64,000 nt of DNA from Polyangium mundeleinium (GTDB lineage Bacteria; Myxococcota_A; Polyangia; Polyangiales; Polyangiaceae), in the NCBI RefSeq assembly GCF_028369105.1, contig NZ_JAQNDO010000001.1:11502501-11566500 (forward strand). The letters run 5' to 3'. The notes under the pieces are model-generated. The model ran no database searches, had not been told where the DNA came from, and worked only from the letters and a program-made list of their open reading frames with translations. The translations under genes were made by a program, and so were the position numbers. Below, one piece after another: positions 16,963-25,011 of this stretch (its first letter is position 1; each line of letters opens with the position of its first letter).

Positions 16963-17368
16963 TCATTCGCCGCCCCACATCCTCTGGAGCGCCTTCCCGT
17001 ACGCGGCCGCGGAAGCGCCATCAAAGTCGGCGCTCAGCAGCAACACGATATTGTCTCGCTGCGAAGCGCTGCCTACACCCTTGCTACCACGGAGTTCCGT
17101 GTGCGCCTCCGACGCCGTCGCCGCATCGTCGAACTGGCGGATGCACGCCCATCCCGCAGCGCTGGCAGTGTCACCGTCGAAGCGGCGCACGTTGCGAGAA
17201 TGCGCGCCTCCCACGGGGCAGTCGCCTGGGCCAGGCGCCCGCGCGCCGCGCGCCGCGCGTCGGCAGGCCGTAGGCGCGAAGCTCGCCAACGACCTCGTCC
17301 GCGGTCCATGCCGACTTGGCACAGGAGGAAACCAAGAGGAGCGCGATGAGCAGGCCTGTGCGAACCAT
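16963..17368 (-). pseudogene. Lipoprotein gene broken by a frameshift
   Basis: Begins MVRTGLLIALLLVSSCAKSA at 17368, a signal peptide with lipobox VSSC. It continues WTADEVVGELRAYGLPT in one frame. The remaining natural sequence (CPVGGAHSRNVRRFDGDTAS, RQFDDAATASEAHTE, then DNIVLLLSADFDGASAAAYG) is in the next frame and ends at 16963. One indel in the very GC-rich stretch 17245-17290 restores a protein of about 130 residues. It may be a real mutation or a sequencing error. It sits directly downstream of a recombinase remnant. Confidence 0.55.
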
Positions 17369-17397
17369 CCGTACGGCCGATCGTAGCAGATCCCAGC

Positions 17398-17960
17398 TCC
17401 GCAGTACACAAGCAGGTTCCGCTTGCCCACCCGCAACCACATCGTGTTCGCGTAGTGCCGCAAGCAATACACCGACCACCCCCCACCCTCCACCGCTCCC
17501 TCTCGAACGCCTGCACAATCCCGTACCGACCCCCCGCCCTCCCCCGCTCATTCAGCGCCACAAACTCCTCCCGCCCCGCACCCCCACCCCCTCGATCCCC
17601 GCCAGCACCCTCCCCAACTCCGGCGCCACCGGCACCTCCCGCTGCCCCGTCTTCGGCGTGTGCGTCTCCCCGTGCGACCGCCCCTCCCGCACGCTCACGA
17701 ACCCGCCCACGACCTCCCCATCCCGCCGCAACCGCACATCCCGCCACCGTAGCACCCGCAGGCCGCAACCCCGCGTACGCCATCAACGCGAAGCTCACCC
17801 GATGCCGCTCGCTCGCGGCCGCGAGGATCCGCTCGACCTCCTCGTCCGATGGAATCTCTAGAATGCTCTGCCCACCGCCTTGAGCCGCGACATCCCCTCG
17901 GGCATCGCGCGCAGGAACTTCCGTGCCACCGCGAATCGCAGCACCGACCGGATCACACGG
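17398..17960 (-). pseudogene. Tyrosine-recombinase remnant (a)
   Basis: Pieces of the same integrase family as 18655-19432, scattered over three frames: VIRSVLRFAVARKFLRAMPE, then SILEIPSDEEVERILAAASE and ERHRVSFALMAYAGLRP, then EEFVALNERGRAGGRYGIVQ, then WSVYCLRHYANTMWLRVGK. The box I arginine and the LRH of box II are present, but the GHK histidine and the catalytic tyrosine are lost. After LRVGK the chain reads RNLLVYCGAG, an end shared with remnant (f). The N-terminal DNA-binding domain is missing. Confidence 0.75.
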
Positions 17961-18016
17961 TAAGCCGGTGGAGAATGCGCTTGACAAATCGGTCCGGTCC
18001 GCCGAAGAGGCTGGAG

Positions 18017-18607
18017 ATGGCCATCGACTTCATGGTAATGCCCCTCAGCCGCTACATCGCTGGTGACTTTATCTCGCCCGCGATGCGGACCGCGTGGGAT
18101 GCGGGCTTGCCTTACTCGCTGCTCGGCCCTCACGGCATGCTGCAGATACCGAAGGACACACCCTTCGGCGGTCCGGACGCACCTGCCCGGCGCGAGGCCA
18201 TTTTGGAAATGCTGCTCGGCGACCTGCGCGCCCTCCCCGCAATCGGAGACGCCTCGTGGGACGAGCGCTCCGCTGCGGAGCCCGCTTTTCACCGCGTCGA
18301 CCCGGGGTCGTACGAGGCCCTGCTGGAGGAGGCGGCGCGACCTCGGAAACGCGGCCCCTTCGGCCTCTTCGGCACCGCGCCCTCGGCGGTGGTGCACCTT
18401 GGCATGACGCTCCTGGTTCCGTGCGACCTCGCCACGCCGATTGAGATGAGCTCGCCCTTCGAGCGGCGCGTGGGTTCGACCCCGCGGGCGCTTCAGGAGC
18501 TGTCGAGCAGGCCGTGGTCGGCAAGGGCGGCGAGCGCTGTCGAGACGCTCCGCGCAGCGCTCCAGGACGCGGCGCGCCTGGGCCTACCCCTGATCGTGGA
18601 CCAATGA
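18017..18607 (+). CDS. Hypothetical protein, cargo between two recombinase remnants
   Basis: A 196-residue soluble protein with a well-formed N-terminus (MAIDFMVMPLSRYIAGDFIS, then PAMRTAWDAGLPYSLLGPHG) and a conserved-looking IPKDTPFGGPDAPARR loop. It ends with two helices (SARAASAVETLRAALQDAAR). No signal peptide or known motif is seen. It is the only plus-strand gene between remnants (a) and (b). Size and context are compatible with an immunity or cargo protein, but nothing proves it. ATG 18017 is chosen because upstream codons belong to recombinase antisense sequence. Confidence 0.65.
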   Translation: MAIDFMVMPLSRYIAGDFISPAMRTAWDAGLPYSLLGPHGMLQIPKDTPFGGPDAPARREAILEMLLGDLRALPAIGDASWDERSAAEPAFHRVDPGSYEALLEEAARPRKRGPFGLFGTAPSAVVHLGMTLLVPCDLATPIEMSSPFERRVGSTPRALQELSSRPWSARAASAVETLRAALQDAARLGLPLIVDQ

Positions 18608-18654
18608 AGAAGACGACGCCCAAGACTGTACCCGATCCGCGGCGCCAAAGTTTG

Positions 18655-19467
18655 TCAGCGTGCACCTGACAAACCGTTTACGCGCGCCAAGCGCTTCCCC
18701 CTCGCCAACCTCCTCCCCGCCTCCCCAAGGTCCTCCTTCAGATGATGCACATACCGCTGCGTCGTCGCGAGGTGCTTATGCCCCGCCATCCTCTGCACGA
18801 CATGCACCGGCACGCCCACCCGCAACCACATCGTGATCGCGTAGTGCCGCAAACAATACACCGACCACCCCCCGACCCCGACCTTCCACCGCACCCTCTC
18901 AAACGCCTGCACGATCCCGCACTGCCCCCCCGCCCTCCCCCGCTCATTCAGCGCCACATGCTCCTCCCGCCCCGCCCCCCCGGCCCCCTCGATCCTCGCC
19001 AGCAACCTCCCCAGCTCCGGCGCCACCGGCACCTCCCGCTGCCCTGTCTTCGGCGTGTGCGTTTCCCCGTGCGACCGCCCCTCCCGCACACTCACGAACC
19101 CGCCCACGACCTCCCCATCCCGCCGCAGCCGCACATCCCGCCACCGTAGCGCCCGCACCTCGTTCGGCCTTAGCCCCGCATACGCCATCAACGTGAAGCT
19201 CACCCGATGCCGCTCGCTCGCGGCCGCGAGGATCCGCTCGACCTCCTCGTCCGATGGAATCTCCAGAATGCTCTGCCCCATCGCCTTGAGCCGCGGCATC
19301 CCCTCGGGCATCGCGCGCAGGTACTTCCGCGCCACCGCGAATCGCAGCACCGACCGGATCACCACCTGCACATTGTTCCGCGTCGCCCGCGCGAGCCCCC
19401 GCTCCGACAGCTCCAGGTCGCTGGCGAAGCATAGGTGATTCCCTCTGCGTCCCACGCAGGCTGGCAT
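18655..19467 (-). pseudogene. Tyrosine recombinase, N-terminally truncated (b)
   Basis: A 270-codon open frame whose last about 258 residues are the catalytic half of a tyrosine recombinase: SERGLARATRNNVQVVIRSV, box I YAGLRPNEVRALRWRDVRL, strand HTPKTGQREVPVAPEL, box II WSVYCLRHYAITMWLRVGVP, AGHKHLATTQRY with the nucleophile Tyr, and tail LKEDLGEAGRRLARG. The usual first His of box II is Tyr here (VYCLRH). The arm-binding and SAM-like N-domains seen in copy (f) are absent; homology starts near 19432, so the first 12 codons are foreign. All catalytic residues except the first His are present, but the protein probably cannot bind its site. Confidence 0.8.
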
Positions 19468-19518
19468 GCCGTGAGCGAAGGCGCGCGGGGGCGGGGCGGA
19501 TGTTGTGGGGGACGGGAA

Positions 19519-19983
19519 CTACAGCGCGGCGACGAGTGCCTTCGTCTTCTTTCCGACGTCGAGCGGCGCTTCCGAGTTCAATTGAACGAACACGCGCGGG
19601 CCTGCATTCCCGTACCGGTGCGCACCCACGAGCACCGCCGCATCGTCGTACGCCTTGACGGTCGCCGTGTACGCCTCGTCCGTGTCGAATCCGAGGACCG
19701 CTGCGCCTTTACCGGGCACGCTCGGCAACTCGCAATCCCAGCGCTCGCTGGCTCTCGCCGAGAGGCCGCCCGGGACGACCTCTTTGCAATTTGCAAGAAT
19801 GCCCTCGGCGGTGAGTTTGTCGGCCGCCTCCTTCGCTGTGACCTTCTTCAAGGGCGCAGCCGCTGCGGGAGACGGAGCAGGCGTGGCGGGGGCTGCCGAG
19901 GTGGTTGTCGGCGTCGGCGCGGCGTCCGGCTTCGAACAGGCAGCTAGCGAGAGGGCGAGAATTGCGGACGTTATCAGTCTCAT
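19519..19983 (-). CDS. Lipoprotein, unknown
   Basis: A 154-residue lipoprotein. The signal peptide MRLITSAILALSLAAC has lipobox LAAC (Cys16), followed by an Ala/Pro/Thr linker. A compact domain follows, with KVTAKEAADKLTAEGI, ILANCKEVVPGGL, a CELPSVPGKGAAVLGF pair and DTDEAYTATVKAYDDAA. Two Cys may form a disulphide. It is cargo between remnants (b) and (c). ATG 19983 is chosen over the earlier Met at 19995 because it begins the signal peptide. Confidence 0.65.
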   Translation of the reverse strand: MRLITSAILALSLAACSKPDAAPTPTTTSAAPATPAPSPAAAAPLKKVTAKEAADKLTAEGILANCKEVVPGGLSARASERWDCELPSVPGKGAAVLGFDTDEAYTATVKAYDDAAVLVGAHRYGNAGPRVFVQLNSEAPLDVGKKTKALVAAL

Positions 19984-20126
19984 GATGGCCAGCATACTCG
20001 TTCGACTGGGTGCACGTCCACCTTTCCGGCTTACGTCCGCCTCACCGCCCCGCGGGCGGTCGCCCCGCGGGTGGGCTCGTGCTCCGCGGGAAGACGCTCC
20101 ATGGGCCTCAAGTTAGCTTGAGCGTA

Positions 20127-20430
20127 GCAGGCGAGGCGCTTCTCCCCCTCAACCTCCTCCCCGCCTCCTCCAAATCCTCCTTCAGAGGATGCACCTACCG
20201 CGGCGTCGTCGCCCAATTCTTATGCCCCGCCATCCTCCGCACGACACGCACCGGCCCCCCGTGCGAGAGCACGCGAACCTCGAAGCCGTTCTTGAAGCGG
20301 GCCAGGATGCCCTCCGGCAGGCTTTGCCCTTTCGGCAGCGGGCCGAAATCAAAGCCCGCAAGGTCGATAGCGTTCCCCCAGCGCGTGCTCGCGAAAGAAC
20401 TCGGGGGAGAACCAATGAAGGGCCGGGCGC
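20127..20430 (-). pseudogene. Composite remnant (c): gene X fragment fused to a recombinase tail
   Basis: Read on the minus strand, 20430-20262 encodes a fragment of an unknown gene X (GNAIDLAGFDFGPLPKGQSL, then EGILARFKNGFEVRVLSHG). It joins in frame to the recombinase C-terminus (VRVVRRMAGHKNWATT). The catalytic tyrosine codon TAT/TAC is a TAG stop here (TPR-stop-VHPLKEDLEEAGRR). Gene X also appears at 44336-44400 with the same neighbour. The remaining parts of 19984-20569 hold only spacer shared with 44521-44570 and an inverted repeat. Confidence 0.6.
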
Positions 20431-20486
20431 GAAATGACTCCCGCCCGGCCGCCCTCCACGGCCCCCCGCCTTGCTCACGGCCTGCA

Positions 20487-20556
20487 CATGGGTCTCATCG
20501 CCGGCCATTGCGCTGAGGCGCTACCCCAACCCAGCGCCTGCACGATGAGACCCATG
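20487..20556. repeat. 14-bp perfect inverted repeat (CATGGGTCTCATCG)
   Basis: Arms at 20487-20500 and 20543-20556 are perfect reverse complements with a 42-nt spacer. The arm word, or its GAGACCCATG half, also occurs at 16884, 23054 and 44580, always at a boundary of recombinase-associated modules. It could be a terminator for the gene ending at 20570 or a recombination site. Confidence 0.6.
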
Positions 20557-20569
20557 CAAGGACCCTCGT

Positions 20570-21355
20570 TCACTCGCCCGCGACAACCACCTCATCCGGC
20601 GCCTTCCCCCGTGCAGCCTCCTTCGCCGCAACGCTTCGCCGATTCTTCGACCGCCGACCCTTCCACGCCGCGAGCGGCGCGAGCAACCTCTCCGTGAGCG
20701 CCGCCGTCGCGGGCTCGTTCTCCCGCACGTGCGCCACGACGCGCAGCACGTAGCTCCGCAGCGCATCGAGCGCCTCGCCCTGTGCCTTGCCCAAGCTGTG
20801 CGGATCGGCCGCGGGCCGGGCCTTCGTGATCCCGAGCGCCTCCCCATACGCCGTATGCGCGAAGATGAGCTCGTCCAGGAAGGGCTTGCCTCCGAGATTC
20901 GCGATCACGACGTCGAACCCTTTTTCCATGAGGATTCGCATCCGTGTCTCGGCCTCCTGCCACTCGTCGGCGGCGCGCAGCCGCAGGAAGCCGAGGCCCT
21001 GGCCGAAAAGCGCATCGTGCACCCTCGCGGCGTCCGCGGCCGCGGGGTACCGCTCGACGGGCAATCGCTTGATGGAGAGAAGCCAGGACGAGAGCGCGCT
21101 GAACGCATTGTCCTCGACGCGATCGGCGACGGCGACCACCGGAGGCGCCTCGCCCTCCGCGAAGACGCGCTTGCCGAGCTCCACCTGGAGGGTCTCGTGC
21201 GTGGCGGCGAGTGTATTGCGATCGGCGGCGATGGAGATGGGAAGTCCCGGCTCACGGGAGGCCGTCTCGAGAAGCTCGGCGAGGAGGCGAGCGGTGGAGA
21301 CGGCCGTCATGCGAGGCAACGCGACGAGCTGGGTCGGTGAGAACGAACGAGACAT
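20570..21355 (-). CDS. Hypothetical protein (helical bundle type), parent of two deleted copies
   Basis: A 261-residue soluble, mostly helical protein (MSRSFSPTQLVALPRMTAVS, LVALPRMTAVSTARLLAELL, FDVVIANLGGKPFLDELIFA, RSYVLRVVAHVRENEPATAA) with a basic low-complexity tail (WKGRRSKNRRSVAAKEAARG). A strong Shine-Dalgarno (GGAGGAGGAAT) precedes ATG 21355. No catalytic motif is seen. Fragments of its tail and 5' flank occur joined together at 23045-23200 and 44571-44730, so this gene was once present at those loci and was deleted. I do not recognise a function. Confidence 0.65.
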   Translation of the reverse strand: MSRSFSPTQLVALPRMTAVSTARLLAELLETASREPGLPISIAADRNTLAATHETLQVELGKRVFAEGEAPPVVAVADRVEDNAFSALSSWLLSIKRLPVERYPAAADAARVHDALFGQGLGFLRLRAADEWQEAETRMRILMEKGFDVVIANLGGKPFLDELIFAHTAYGEALGITKARPAADPHSLGKAQGEALDALRSYVLRVVAHVRENEPATAALTERLLAPLAAWKGRRSKNRRSVAAKEAARGKAPDEVVVAGE

Positions 21356-21739
21356 GTGGATTCCTCCTCCCGGGCAAAACCCGGGGGACATGGATGTTGT
21401 AGCGGAGGGTGGGACGGACGCCGCGTTCGCATAATCACGACAAAAACGTGCATGGCGGCTGGAGGATGCTGGGCGGTCGCTCGAAGCAGCCAACTTCGAA
21501 CACACGGTTCATCCCCGGCACTCGCACATTCGGCGTCGAACCTGCCCCTATCGCGGGCCCAGCGATGGCGACGACCCCCGGCCGTGGACAACCTCTTCCA
21601 CCTCGCCCCGGCCGCAGATGCCGCGCCGCGACGTGCCTCTCTCGCCGGCCGGTCCCGCCGGGAACGCGCCGGCCGCGGACGACCGCGGTCCCTACTCCGT
21701 CAGGGGCTCGTTCCGCGCGTCACCCGCCTGAATGAGCGC
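21356..21739. other. Gene-free stretch with 5' flank of the 261-residue gene
   Basis: Holds the upstream flank GACGCCGCGTTCGCATAATC at 21418-21437 and the following GTGCATGGCGGCTGGAGG. A slightly diverged form recurs at 23153 and 44680, just before the 42-bp repeat arrays. The rest is GC-rich with short Pro/Arg-rich open frames in several phases. I see no gene I can support. Confidence 0.45.
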
Positions 21740-22903
21740 TCAACACCTCGACGATCCTGCGCTGCCGACGAGCCAGCGCAGCGCCGGCGCGAGTTCTTCC
21801 CGCCAAGAGGAAAAAGCGTGACCACCGGAATACAGGTTGTAGTGCACCGTGCCGCCTCGTGACTCGAACGACCGAGCCGCCGCTTCCACGCCCTCGATCT
21901 GCGAGACGCGCTGGAAGAGGCCCGTTGGCGGATGAGGGACCCGCGTTTCGATCTCCTGCGTGCCGACGCTCAACCAGAACCTCGCGCTTGTCGAGGGAAA
22001 CAATATCGCGTTGTCCGCGAGCCACCAGAACGAACCGGATTGACAGAGAGCGGACGAGAAGGCGTGCGGATGCTGCATCACGGTGTACGCGGCCGCGAGC
22101 CCACTGAGGCTGACGCCGCAAATCAGATGATCCGGGCTGGTAATGCGCTCGTCATGCTTCCTCGCCCACGCCACGACGTCTTCGGCGATGAATCTGGAGT
22201 AATCCGCATTGCATGTATAGTCCTTGTGCCTGGACGCGGAGTCCTGAAACGACACGAAGACGCAGGACATCGAGAGAACGCCTCCGGCCGTCATGCACTC
22301 GCGAATCACGGGCAGGCAGTCCATGTCGTGAAGGTAGAACTCACCGTCGAGGAAGACCGCGAGTTCGTGCCGCCCGTCTTCGATCCCGGGCACGAACCAG
22401 ATCCGCCTCTCGTATCGGCCGCAGGTGCTTCGGAGAACGTGGCGCTCGGGCCGGTCGGGTCGTGCCGCGATGGCCAGGTTGCGGAACAGACCCTTGGGAT
22501 CGTACACGACACGGATGCCACTCTTGACCACGCCCAGCGTGCCGGCATCGCATGGTTCTGTCGCGGCCCACGCGGGCGAGGCGAAACCGAACTCCACCTC
22601 CTTGCCGTCGGCGTAGTGGACGCGCTTCGCTTTGACCGGACCCCAGTCTTCGTCGCTCACACGCCGGACACTTCCAAACCGGGTCATCCACTCGGCGTCG
22701 CCTGCGAGCGCCAGTGGATCGTCCAGCAGGATGACCAGGTCGACGTCGGACTCCGGTCGCGCCATGCCGCGGGCATGAGAACCCACCAGCGCGATTCCCA
22801 GAATCGCGCGCTCGCGCAGCCCCCACTCGCGCAGGTTATTGAGAGTTTCTTCCACGTCTACTCTCGGTGATTTCCGTCGCATGTCGGACCTCGGTGAAGA
22901 CAT
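21740..22903 (-). CDS. Nucleotidyltransferase-esterase fusion protein
   Basis: A 387-residue protein with two unrelated parts. Residues 30-145 are a Pol-beta-like nucleotidyltransferase: GIALVGSHARGMARPESDVD (Gly-Ser 41-42, Asp53, Asp55), then EVEFGFASP and VYDPKGLF. Residues 155-387 resemble the catalytic half of Fes/enterochelin-esterase (putative esterase D) proteins: RYERRIWFVPG, FLDGEFYLHDMDCLPVIREC, the nucleophile elbow GVSLSG (Ser265), SALCQSGSFWW and a C-terminal His in YSGGHAFSSW. The helical C-domain normally following such nucleotidyltransferases and the N-domain of Fes are both missing, so this may be a chimera. The frame is open throughout. A start at Met8 is possible. The 5' end abuts a recombinase fragment. 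Confidence 0.7.
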   Translation of the reverse strand: MSSPRSDMRRKSPRVDVEETLNNLREWGLRERAILGIALVGSHARGMARPESDVDLVILLDDPLALAGDAEWMTRFGSVRRVSDEDWGPVKAKRVHYADGKEVEFGFASPAWAATEPCDAGTLGVVKSGIRVVYDPKGLFRNLAIAARPDRPERHVLRSTCGRYERRIWFVPGIEDGRHELAVFLDGEFYLHDMDCLPVIRECMTAGGVLSMSCVFVSFQDSASRHKDYTCNADYSRFIAEDVVAWARKHDERITSPDHLICGVSLSGLAAAYTVMQHPHAFSSALCQSGSFWWLADNAILFPSTSARFWLSVGTQEIETRVPHPPTGLFQRVSQIEGVEAAARSFESRGGTVHYNLYSGGHAFSSWREELAPALRWLVGSAGSSRC

Positions 22904-22927
22904 CTACCGCTGGCGCTCGACCTGGCG

Positions 22928-23020
22928 AACTTTTCGCCGCACCCTCTCGAACGCCTGCACAATTCCGTACTGCCCCCACGCCCTCCCCCGCTCATTCCGC
23001 GCCACAAACTCCTCCCGCCC
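22928..23020 (-). pseudogene. Tyrosine-recombinase fragment (d)
   Basis: Encodes GREEFVARNERGRAWGQYGI and VQAFERVRRKV, an internal piece of the recombinase catalytic domain nearly identical to 43660-43740. It stops abruptly on both sides, against the nucleotidyltransferase-esterase gene and against the duplicated block at 23045. Confidence 0.7.
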
Positions 23021-23044
23021 CGGGTCGCTGCCCCAGCGCAGCAC

Positions 23045-23453
23045 CTGCGCGAGGAGACCCATGCAAGGACCGTCACACACTCCACCGGAACCCCCACCCC
23101 CTTCCGACCCCTTCCCCCGCGCAACCTCCTTCGTCGAAGCGCTGCGGAACGGACGCCGGGTTCGCATCCTCACGACGGAACCGTGCATGAAGGCGGGGAG
23201 ATGTTGCGCACATCGCTTCCGGTCGTGGCGGGAGGACCCAAACCGATGCGCGTATCGCTTCCGGTCGTGCAGGGAGGACCCGAACCGATACGCGTATCGC
23301 TTCAGGTCGTGCAGGGAGGACCCGAACCGATGCGCACATCGCTTCCGGTCGTGCAGGGAGGACCCGAACCGATACGCGCATCGCTTCCGGTCGTGCGGGG
23401 AGGACCCGAACCGATACGCGCATCGCTTCAGGTCGTGCAGGGAGGACCGGACG
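23045..23453. repeat. Duplicated block, copy A, with six 42-bp tandem repeats
   Basis: Nearly identical to 44571-44979. The first part (23045-23160) is the tail region of the 261-residue gene family joined directly to its 5' flank, so the gene body is deleted. The second part (23207-23458) is six 42-bp units, typically starting CGCGTATCGC and ending ACCCGAACCGATA. The first unit starts CGCACATCGC and the last ends ACCGGACG, in both copies. Units differ at a few positions. No stop codon occurs in several frames, but I see no start, signal or composition supporting a protein. The remainder of 22904-23657 holds nothing else I can support. Confidence 0.85.
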
Positions 23454-23657
23454 CGGTACCCATCAAGCCGGAGCGCACGCGTCATCCCAACGCACGCCCC
23501 ACGCCGCCCGAAGCGTCGGGCCCGGACCGTGGCCGCCCTGTCAGGACGCGTCATCCACGACGAACTCGTCATGCTGCGGCATTGCGGCCGAACCTTACGC
23601 GGCAGCCTCGATGCACGCCATGATGCGGAAGGCCGAACGGATACGCGCAGACGGTCA

Positions 23658-24665
23658 TCAGCGGGTCAGGCCCTGAAGACTGTAGTAGCGAGGGATCCAC
23701 TGGAAGCCTCCTGCCTTGTCGGATCGGACATAACCCAAGCCAGGGAACGAGATGTGCGCAGCGGCCACCAGCGTGCGGTCGTCTGCGAATTTCTTGAACA
23801 TCCCCCATCGGTCCGCAGCGGCAGCGCTTTCATTCGCGTCGAAGTTGATCGTCGCTTGCGGTTGGGGCAGCTGCACGGCGGCCGCATGCACCAGGTCGCC
23901 AAAGAACACGATCTTTTCTCCCTTGCTCTCGATTTGAAAAAGGGTATGCCCGGGTGTGTGGCCGTGCGCGGGAATGGTCTTGACGCCCGGAAACAGCTCG
24001 CCGCCCCCCTGGAACAGGGCCACCTTTCCCGCAGCCTCGTACGGCATCAGGGCAGCCCGCGACTGCGGGAACATGTCTTTCTGGTTGGCGGGAGCGGCCG
24101 CCTCGGCCTGAGGATCGAAGCGGTAGTCGCGGTCGGCCTTGTCCACGTAGACGACGGCGTTGGGAAAGACGCGTTTGCCATCGACCGTCAGGCCGCCGGA
24201 GTGGTCACCATGCAGGTGCGTCAGCAGAACCGCATCGATTTCATCCGGGTCGTAGCCGGCGGCTTTGAGGTTGTTGAGCAGCCGGCCGCCGCTGGTGCCG
24301 AAGAGCGTTCCCGCGCCAGCATCGATGAGCAACAGCTTGCTGCCCGTATTGACCAGGAGCGCATTGATCGAAATTTCGGTCGGATAGGCTTCGAACCCCG
24401 CCGTGAGCAAGCCACGCACCTCGGCGGGGGTGATGTTGGACATCATCTGATCCAGAGGCAGTGAAACGGTGCCGTCGGACAGCGCCGTGAGCTCATAGTC
24501 GCCCAGTTGCATGCGGTAGAAGGCGGGCGCTTGCGACTTCAGCCGTCCGCGCGCTGCACCCTTCGGTTCGGCGACATGTGAGCCGCCGCATCCAACGAGC
24601 CCGAGCGTGGCCGAGCCCATGACGCCGGCCGCCATCAAAATCAAAAAAATCTTGCGAATACCCAT
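23658..24665 (-). CDS. MBL-fold metallo-hydrolase lipoprotein
   Basis: A 335-residue exported metallo-beta-lactamase-fold protein. The signal peptide has lipobox GLVGC (Cys26). Zinc ligands are visible: THLHGDH (His150, His152, Asp154, His155), a later His in GHTPGHTLF, Asp in VVFFGDLVH, and His in AAAHISFPG. The long loop with AALMPYEAAGKVALFQGGGE resembles periplasmic quorum-quenching or beta-lactamase-like hydrolases of the same class. The reaction is probably ester, lactone or lactam hydrolysis; the substrate is unknown. Upstream (24666-24790) is locally AT-rich, consistent with its promoter. ATG 24665 begins the signal peptide. Confidence 0.8.
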   Translation of the reverse strand: MGIRKIFLILMAAGVMGSATLGLVGCGGSHVAEPKGAARGRLKSQAPAFYRMQLGDYELTALSDGTVSLPLDQMMSNITPAEVRGLLTAGFEAYPTEISINALLVNTGSKLLLIDAGAGTLFGTSGGRLLNNLKAAGYDPDEIDAVLLTHLHGDHSGGLTVDGKRVFPNAVVYVDKADRDYRFDPQAEAAAPANQKDMFPQSRAALMPYEAAGKVALFQGGGELFPGVKTIPAHGHTPGHTLFQIESKGEKIVFFGDLVHAAAVQLPQPQATINFDANESAAAADRWGMFKKFADDRTLVAAAHISFPGLGYVRSDKAGGFQWIPRYYSLQGLTR

Positions 24666-25011
24666 GACGTATCTCCAGTGAAGGGGCTCCAACCATCGAC
24701 TCGACGGTGCGAATGCGGCGATTGGTTTGTACTTGCGCGGTCGATGCCTGGAGCGCTTACGACGAATAAACTAAAATTTCTACCTCCTCGGCGCGTAGCA
24801 TGCTCCCCATGCGGCGGCCAACCGTGCCCGTCCTCGGGTGCGGCCGACGGCATGAGCCCAGGGCATACCTGCGCGACGTGTTGATCCTGCTCGTCAGCGG
24901 CTCGAGAGAAGCATCTGGAGCCGCGTCTCGAGCACGCCGCCCTCGTCCTGAGTTCGGGCGCGGCGCGGTCGCGGGGGCCTTCGGATCCGCGCCTTCGTCG
25001 ACTCGGGTCCG

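Noticed and set aside
23207-23458. Regular repeats as a CRISPR array
   Set aside because: Units are contiguous 42-bp tandem repeats without unique spacers, and no cas gene is in the window.
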